Assembly: GCA_020026335.1 (NCBI GenBank)
Contig: JAHHQO010000001.1
Location: 124,001-188,000 of the forward strand
Reading direction: 5' to 3'
Source of the DNA: Alistipes sp.
GTDB taxonomy: Bacteria > Bacteroidota > Bacteroidia > Bacteroidales > Rikenellaceae
DNA: 64,000 nucleotides
Shown piece after piece: positions 60,092 to 64,000 of this stretch. The notes beneath the pieces were generated by a model, which saw only the letters and a program-made list of their open reading frames with translations, made no database searches and was not told the origin of the DNA. The position numbers and the translations under genes are program-made. How positions within the stretch are numbered: position 1 is the stretch's first letter; every line of letters starts with the position of its first letter.

Positions 60092-61018
60092 CTATTTCAT
60101 ATCAATGGAATTTTCATATCGGAGGTGCATTGCCCGAATGATTTCCGCAATGTGTACCTGCAAATCCGCAGGTGCAAGCACCTCTATCTGGTCGCCATGC
60201 AACAACAACTCCTGTATAAAGTCGAATGTGGGCGAAAGATAGTATTCGAAAATTGAATAGTCGGGCAACTGTTCCACCTCCTGTTGCGAGGCATGGAGCG
60301 GCAGCGACCGCAGGTAATGTGGCAGTTCGGCAAAGGCTTTCAGACGAATGGTCACAGGTCGCGAATAGCCATCGGTGGCAATGCCATAATAGTAGGCGAA
60401 ATAGTCGGCCGCACGAAACTTATCAGGATAAACGAATGTTTCGTCGCAACACTCCATCTCTCGGATACGGTCCAGTGCATAGATGCGCAGCTCTTTTGCC
60501 CCGGCCTTGCGGGCGAGCAGATACCAGCGGCGTTTGAACATCTTGACACACAACGGTTCGATGACTGTCTCCGTGTCGGCTGTACTTCGAAAACTGCGAT
60601 AGCTCAACCGCAGCCGTGTGTTTTCGCGCAATCCTTTCAAAACGAGAGGCAGAAATTCCGTGCCGCCGGGAATATCTTCGAGCAGAATCCTGTCGGCCAT
60701 GTCACGGTATTGGGCAAGCATGTTACCCGTTGCGAACGAATCCAGCATCCAGCGGTTAAGAGTGTCTTTTTCGATAGTCTCCCGATTGGAGATGTAGTAT
60801 GTATTCCGTCCTCGGCCGCGATGGCAGGCTATTTCGATTCCGAAATGTTTTTCGATGGCATTGCGGTGATTGTGGAACGTGCGCAACGACAACACGGAGC
60901 GGTCGTCGTTCAATACCGACCGCTCCCAACGTAAGGCAATGTCTTCGTATGACATCTCCCGAGCGGTGCGCAGGGTCTCAATGAGCCACAAATAACGGCG
61001 AAGAAGCAGGTCAATCAT
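60092..61018 (-). CDS. WYL-domain transcriptional regulator
   Basis: 308 residues. The N-terminal region (YEDIALRWERSVLNDDRSVLSLRTFHNHRNAIEKHFG) is a winged helix-turn-helix-like domain given here as a landmark at about residues 25-61. The WYL domain spans about 120-290: RENTRLRLSYRSF, then KRRWYLLARKAGAKELRIYALDRI. WYL domains bind nucleotides or nucleic acid ends and control many phage-defence loci. It begins one base after the unknown protein gene, so it is made with it. Confidence 0.92.
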   Translation of the reverse strand: MIDLLLRRYLWLIETLRTAREMSYEDIALRWERSVLNDDRSVLSLRTFHNHRNAIEKHFGIEIACHRGRGRNTYYISNRETIEKDTLNRWMLDSFATGNMLAQYRDMADRILLEDIPGGTEFLPLVLKGLRENTRLRLSYRSFRSTADTETVIEPLCVKMFKRRWYLLARKAGAKELRIYALDRIREMECCDETFVYPDKFRAADYFAYYYGIATDGYSRPVTIRLKAFAELPHYLRSLPLHASQQEVEQLPDYSIFEYYLSPTFDFIQELLLHGDQIEVLAPADLQVHIAEIIRAMHLRYENSIDMK

Positions 61019-61019
61019 A

Positions 61020-61691
61020 TCAATAGACGGTACATCCCGTAATGTCCTTGATTTTATTACTCATCTTGTTCAGGACAATGTTGATATTGTCTTTGGTTAC
61101 AAGTTCTGACAACTTGAATTTCATGACGATAAAATCATTGCCGGCCTTTGTCTTGTCCGAAATCGTATTTTCATCGTCATTGAGCCACTTTCCCAGCGAT
61201 GATTCCATGCTGTCGCGACTCCATCGTTTTGCCCATTCTCCTGCCTGTTTTATTTCTATGACAAATAGAACCATCGTGTCGGAAGCATCGACAGCTGCAA
61301 ATGTTTCTGTTTTCTCCTTCTTTGCATTGGAGCCTTGTTTTATGGCTTTGAAGAATCCGTCGTCTGTCACTACGATAACCGAAAGTTTGAATTGATGGTT
61401 ATCCTCCTTGATATCCCTCCTTCCGAGATGATACTCCATGGCCATTGGAAACAGAAAATCCCATGCCCAATTGCCGGAGTGCAATCGGAACTGACCATAA
61501 TTGTTGCTTCCGTGGATAGGGTCCGAGAAAAGTTTGTTGATTTCGATTCTGTTATCGACTGTACTCAGGTTGAGCAGCGATTTGATATAGAACATCGTAC
61601 CCTGTACCCGATGTTGATAGTCATACAACAATCGGATGGATTTTCTGACATTCAGGAACAACTTGTCAACATTATTTATCTTATTTTCCAT
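61020..61691 (-). CDS. Unknown protein of the nuclease/WYL operon
   Basis: 223 residues, AT-rich coding and lysine-rich, with no family recognised. Noticeable segments are LFLNVRKSIRLLYDYQHRVQG near the N terminus (helical), WAWDFLFPMAMEYHLG, and LSVIVVTDDGFFKA plus TMVLFVIEIKQAGEW, which look like strands of an alpha/beta core. It overlaps the upstream nuclease gene by 16 nt and is followed one base later by the WYL gene, so it belongs functionally with them. No metal or nucleotide motif can be asserted. Confidence 0.8.
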   Translation of the reverse strand: MENKINNVDKLFLNVRKSIRLLYDYQHRVQGTMFYIKSLLNLSTVDNRIEINKLFSDPIHGSNNYGQFRLHSGNWAWDFLFPMAMEYHLGRRDIKEDNHQFKLSVIVVTDDGFFKAIKQGSNAKKEKTETFAAVDASDTMVLFVIEIKQAGEWAKRWSRDSMESSLGKWLNDDENTISDKTKAGNDFIVMKFKLSELVTKDNINIVLNKMSNKIKDITGCTVY

Positions 61692-62347
61692 ATTTCATTG
61701 ATATTAAAAGGGGTTTCGATATTCACATCATCTTTCGGCATCGTTTCCAACAAATCTACGACATACTCGTTGTATTGGGCAAAAGCCTCTTCGACCGCTT
61801 CTAAGATTCTGATTTCCTGTTCGGTGCATTCCGATTTGTGGGAAAGATACGCTCGCTGCTCGCAACAGTCGTGAACGGCCTGAAGCAGCTTCATCCATGT
61901 CGCCTTGTGTATCTGCCCGTCTTCGCCTGTATTGCTGTCCAAATTGCTGTTGCCGCCGAGCGCAAGCAACATGATTTTCTTGTCGAACCCGTAGGTATTA
62001 TGATAAGCGGTAATTTCATTTTCCCATTGTTGGCGGGTCTGTCCTTTGGAATCCGTTTTTTTGACCTCTATAATCAAATCGAAATCAGAGAATCTGATGA
62101 GAACATCGGGTTCCACGCGCGTTGTATTGCTTGTGGCTGTCGGATTCCAACTCGGCCACATCTCGAAGGCTTCCAATTTCCCGGCGGTCGCAGGCAACAG
62201 CTCCGGTGAGACGCTTGAGGCTCGGAGTAAGTGCCAGAACAAATCGGTCGGCAGGTAGCGCAACTGTCCTATTGTCGCATAAGTTTTGAAATCCTCATTG
62301 AAATCCCCATTGGACTTCTTGACAAATTTACTATATGCATGAATCAT
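61676..62347 (-). CDS. PD-(D/E)XK-type nuclease
   Basis: 223 residues. The nuclease core is visible: RVEPDVLIRFSDFDLIIEVKKTD supplies Asp81 and the pair Glu94-x-Lys96, and QQWENEITAYHNTYG gives the following Gln-containing helix typical of this fold (seen at about residues 106-120). It likely cuts DNA or RNA. It is the first gene of the five-gene operon and is AT-richer than the core genome, with a -7 element 41 bases upstream. A restriction-like or abortive defence function is inferred from gene content. Confidence 0.83.
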   Translation of the reverse strand: MIHAYSKFVKKSNGDFNEDFKTYATIGQLRYLPTDLFWHLLRASSVSPELLPATAGKLEAFEMWPSWNPTATSNTTRVEPDVLIRFSDFDLIIEVKKTDSKGQTRQQWENEITAYHNTYGFDKKIMLLALGGNSNLDSNTGEDGQIHKATWMKLLQAVHDCCEQRAYLSHKSECTEQEIRILEAVEEAFAQYNEYVVDLLETMPKDDVNIETPFNINEIWKIR

Positions 62348-62387
62348 AGATATGAGTTCTTCGTTTCTTGTTCGATATTGTTGTTAA

Positions 62388-62395
62388 CAAATATA
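62388..62395 (-). promoter_or_regulatory. -7 promoter element for the nuclease/WYL operon
   Basis: The minus strand reads TATATTTG (TAnnTTTG), 41 bases before the nuclease start codon. The palindrome TTGTTAACAA overlaps it at 62381-62390, a possible regulator site. Confidence 0.65.
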
Positions 62396-62605
62396 AGGAT
62401 TTAATATGTAATGCCCTATCCTCCGATGCCATTTTTATTGAGCTCGTTTTTCAGCTCCATGTCGAGAAACAGGTTGGGCAATTCCTTGTTGCAGATACCG
62501 TATTCCTAATTGCTGTGACGGTGGAAAGGTGTTGTGGAGGGGCTTAGATGGTTGTTTCCCCCCTCATTTCTCCCCTCCGTGGGTGCACAATCGGCGGAAA
62601 ATGGT

Positions 62606-62613
62606 TATCTTTG
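62606..62613 (+). promoter_or_regulatory. -7 promoter element for DUF4250
   Basis: TATCTTTG (TAnnTTTG) lies 29 bases before the DUF4250 start at 62642. Confidence 0.65.
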
Positions 62614-62641
62614 CGGCGGAAATTTTAAAATTATTGAAGAA

Positions 62642-62818
62642 ATGTCGCTTCCCAATGACCCTATGATGTTGTTCAGTTTTGTGAACATGAAGCTGCGTGA
62701 CGATTATGCTTCGCTCGATGAGCTCTGCGAAGATATGGACGTAGACAAGCAGATGCTGACCGAGAAACTTGCTGCCGCAGGTTTCGAATACAATGCTTCG
62801 GCCAACAAATTCTGGTAG
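62642..62818 (+). CDS. DUF4250 small protein
   Basis: 58 residues from ATG 62642 (MSLPNDPMMLFSFVNMKLRD). An upstream open stretch contains the promoter and is not coding. The sequence YASLDELCEDMDVDKQMLTEKLAAAGFEYNASANKFW is the full DUF4250 pattern (quoted as residues about 22-58). The family is small, conserved in anaerobes, of unknown function. Monocistronic between a promoter and a terminator. Confidence 0.92.
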   Translation: MSLPNDPMMLFSFVNMKLRDDYASLDELCEDMDVDKQMLTEKLAAAGFEYNASANKFW

Positions 62819-62889
62819 CAGATTGCCCCGTTCACCCCTTCATCGGGGCGACAAGTCGGGCTTTCGACTTCCATTTGAAATAGAAACCT

Positions 62890-62930
62890 AAAAACCCTCG
62901 CTGCGGAAAACTCTGCGGCGAGGGTTTTTT
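62890..62930 (+). terminator. Terminator after DUF4250
   Basis: CCCTCGC (62895-62901) pairs with GCGAGGG (62918-62924), followed by T6; an A run precedes the stem. Confidence 0.88.
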
Positions 62931-62976
62931 GTCTTTTGTCACGGGGTGAAATCATCGCACGGTGAGGAATATACAC

Positions 62977-63008
62977 AAAAAAAGGAGAGACCCTCGCGGT
63001 CTCTCCTT
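62977..63008 (-). terminator. Terminator after the 63034 gene
   Basis: GGAGAGACC (62984-62992) pairs perfectly with GGTCTCTCC (62998-63006); the minus strand continues with T7. Confidence 0.92.
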
Positions 63009-63033
63009 ACCTGTTTTTCTTGCGCTCCGATGT

Positions 63034-63612
63034 TTACGACACTTTGCTGCCGGTGAGGTCGGAGAGTTTTACCTTTTCGAACTTGTAGCCCATGCGGTAG
63101 AGCTGGAGGGCGGCGCCGATTTTGAACATCGCCTTCACGGCACGCGCGAAGATGTGAAAGGCCATCACGCTCTGCGGCTCGATGTGCTCGTAGCGAATGA
63201 GTCCCACGGTCTTCTCGCCGCAGGTGCGCAACATCTCCTCGATGCTGTGGGCTTCCTCACTCTCCAACTCCAGACCCAAAATCTCCTGCACGATGTGCTC
63301 GTCCATGTCATCGAAGCGGTGAGCACCGTAGTAGGAGGTGTAGGGGCGTGCGAGGCACTCGCTCCAGCCGGTCTCCCAGCCTTTGGCCACCGCCATACCC
63401 AGATAGGCTGCCCATGCCACCGACACCACGGGGTAGTTGGCTACCTCACGAATGGCATCTGCCACATATTCGGGAGCGAGGGTCTGCTTCCAGTGGTTGT
63501 CGATGTCGTCGGTCGAGAGCAATATGCCGTCGAGCATCTTGGTCTCGGTGCAGAGGCGGAGCAGCTCCTCCTCCAATTTGAGTTCGAATTTATCCAAATA
63601 CGCTGTATCCAT
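63034..63612 (-). CDS. Conserved hypothetical protein
   Basis: 192 residues, largely helical by appearance, with no signal peptide. Segments such as NYPVVSVAWAAYLGMAVAKGWE and VMAFHIFARAVKAMFKIGAALQLYRMGY are hydrophobic but too interrupted for clear membrane helices. It lies 12 bp after the end of relA/spoT on the same strand and is followed by a terminator, so the two are probably cotranscribed. No family recognised. Confidence 0.75.
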   Translation of the reverse strand: MDTAYLDKFELKLEEELLRLCTETKMLDGILLSTDDIDNHWKQTLAPEYVADAIREVANYPVVSVAWAAYLGMAVAKGWETGWSECLARPYTSYYGAHRFDDMDEHIVQEILGLELESEEAHSIEEMLRTCGEKTVGLIRYEHIEPQSVMAFHIFARAVKAMFKIGAALQLYRMGYKFEKVKLSDLTGSKVS

Positions 63613-63624
63613 ATCTTGTTCTTG

Positions 63625-64000
63625 TTAATTCACTCTGTAAGCCTTTTGTACGCCCTTTATGCGCTGAATCATGTGGATGAGGGTCTCCGCCACGGCAGCA
63701 CCCGGCACCTCCACGGCGATGAGTCCCGAGATGCAGCCGTTGGTCTTGCTCTCGAAGTTGATGGAGCGGATGTTGAGCTTCATCTCGCGGGAAATCAGCT
63801 CGGTGATGTGGTTGGCCATGCCGGTGGTGTCGGCCGCCACGATGCGTATCGACACACGGAAAGCACCCTCGGCGGAGCTTCTCCAGCGGGCATCGATGAC
63901 GCGGTAGGGGTAGTTCTCCCTCATTCGCTTGGCGTTGGGGCAGTCGCAGCGGTGAATGGTGATGCCCGAATTGATGGTGATGAAGCCGAAGACCTCGTCA
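63625..64000 (-). CDS. RelA/SpoT (p)ppGpp synthetase/hydrolase, C-terminal part (cut by window edge)
   Basis: About 125 C-terminal residues; the frame is open to the right edge. GFITINSGITIHRCDCPNA is the end of the conserved zinc-finger/RIS region, followed by the ACT domain (FRVSIRIVAADTTGMANHITELI). These are the regulatory C-terminal domains of long RelA/SpoT homologs that control the stringent response on ribosomes. Catalytic domains lie outside the window, so synthetase and hydrolase activity cannot be assigned. Confidence 0.92.
   Translation of the reverse strand, partial: DEVFGFITINSGITIHRCDCPNAKRMRENYPYRVIDARWRSSAEGAFRVSIRIVAADTTGMANHITELISREMKLNIRSINFESKTNGCISGLIAVEVPGAAVAETLIHMIQRIKGVQKAYRVN

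Noticed and set aside
1..64000. CRISPR arrays, insertion sequences, rRNA operon, tmRNA, riboswitch classes
   Set aside because: No regularly spaced repeats with spacers, transposase genes, rRNA, tmRNA or recognisable riboswitch core was found by reading.

Overview
The window reads as chromosomal DNA of a Bacteroidales bacterium, most likely a Rikenellaceae/Alistipes-type genome. Supporting signs are generally GC-rich coding sequence, many start-proximal promoters with the Bacteroidetes -7 motif TAnnTTTG, no consistent Shine-Dalgarno sequences, BACON and leucine-rich-repeat lipoproteins, DUF4837, DUF4250 and DUF805 genes, the exbB/membrane protein/exbD/exbD cluster, and a cysteine-poor Bacteroidetes-type Tgt. 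The genus is an inference; no 16S rRNA gene is present.

Layout. 1-4.9 kb: surface lipoproteins (the end of one LRR protein, a BACON-LRR protein, a second LRR protein and an unknown lipoprotein). 5.0-6.2 kb: folE and rdgB. 6.3-8.3 kb: an AT-rich island holding a type II restriction-modification pair (Eco47II-like nuclease and C5-cytosine methylase). 8.3-16.1 kb: housekeeping genes mostly on the minus strand (HAD phosphatase, DUF1573, DUF805, kdsC, DUF2520, BrkB/YihY, THUMP-like methyltransferase, short ComEC). 16.1-23.6 kb: seven intact phage virion genes (two tail/baseplate-like proteins, ClpP-like protease, major capsid, portal, DUF6712-like connector, P5-like lysin) in one minus-strand block with no integrase, terminase or tape measure. 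23.6-23.9 kb: a divergent promoter region containing a five-unit, 11-bp phased array of DnaA-box-like sequences. 23.9-25.5 kb: an internally shortened MqnA-like gene and corA.

25.6-42.9 kb: core genes, including the tgt-lptG-PASTA-rluD operon, ygiQ, a glycosyltransferase-ECF sigma-rsmG operon, rlmN, tonB, hflX, upp, an LTA-synthase-like sulfatase, a hemerythrin-LuxR regulator and a CDF metal exporter. 43.0-43.9 kb: a decayed fragment of a mobile-element adenine DNA methylase. 44.1-56.9 kb: efp, polysaccharide deacetylase, DUF4837, cardiolipin synthase, a YeiH-type transporter, a porin, the Exb energy module, and dprA-tatD-ansA. 57.1 kb: tRNA-Cys. 57.3-62.3 kb: a compact five-gene minus-strand operon (PD-(D/E)XK nuclease, unknown protein, WYL regulator, WG-repeat protein, ADP-ribosylglycohydrolase) that looks acquired and defence-like. 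62.6-64 kb: DUF4250, a hypothetical gene and the end of relA/spoT.

The strongest candidates for something undescribed are the five-gene nuclease/WYL/WG/ADP-ribosylglycohydrolase operon beside tRNA-Cys, the compact domesticated-looking capsid cluster with its own transcription terminator after the capsid gene, and the phased repeat array between that cluster and the MqnA-like gene, which may be a replication origin or an operator array.
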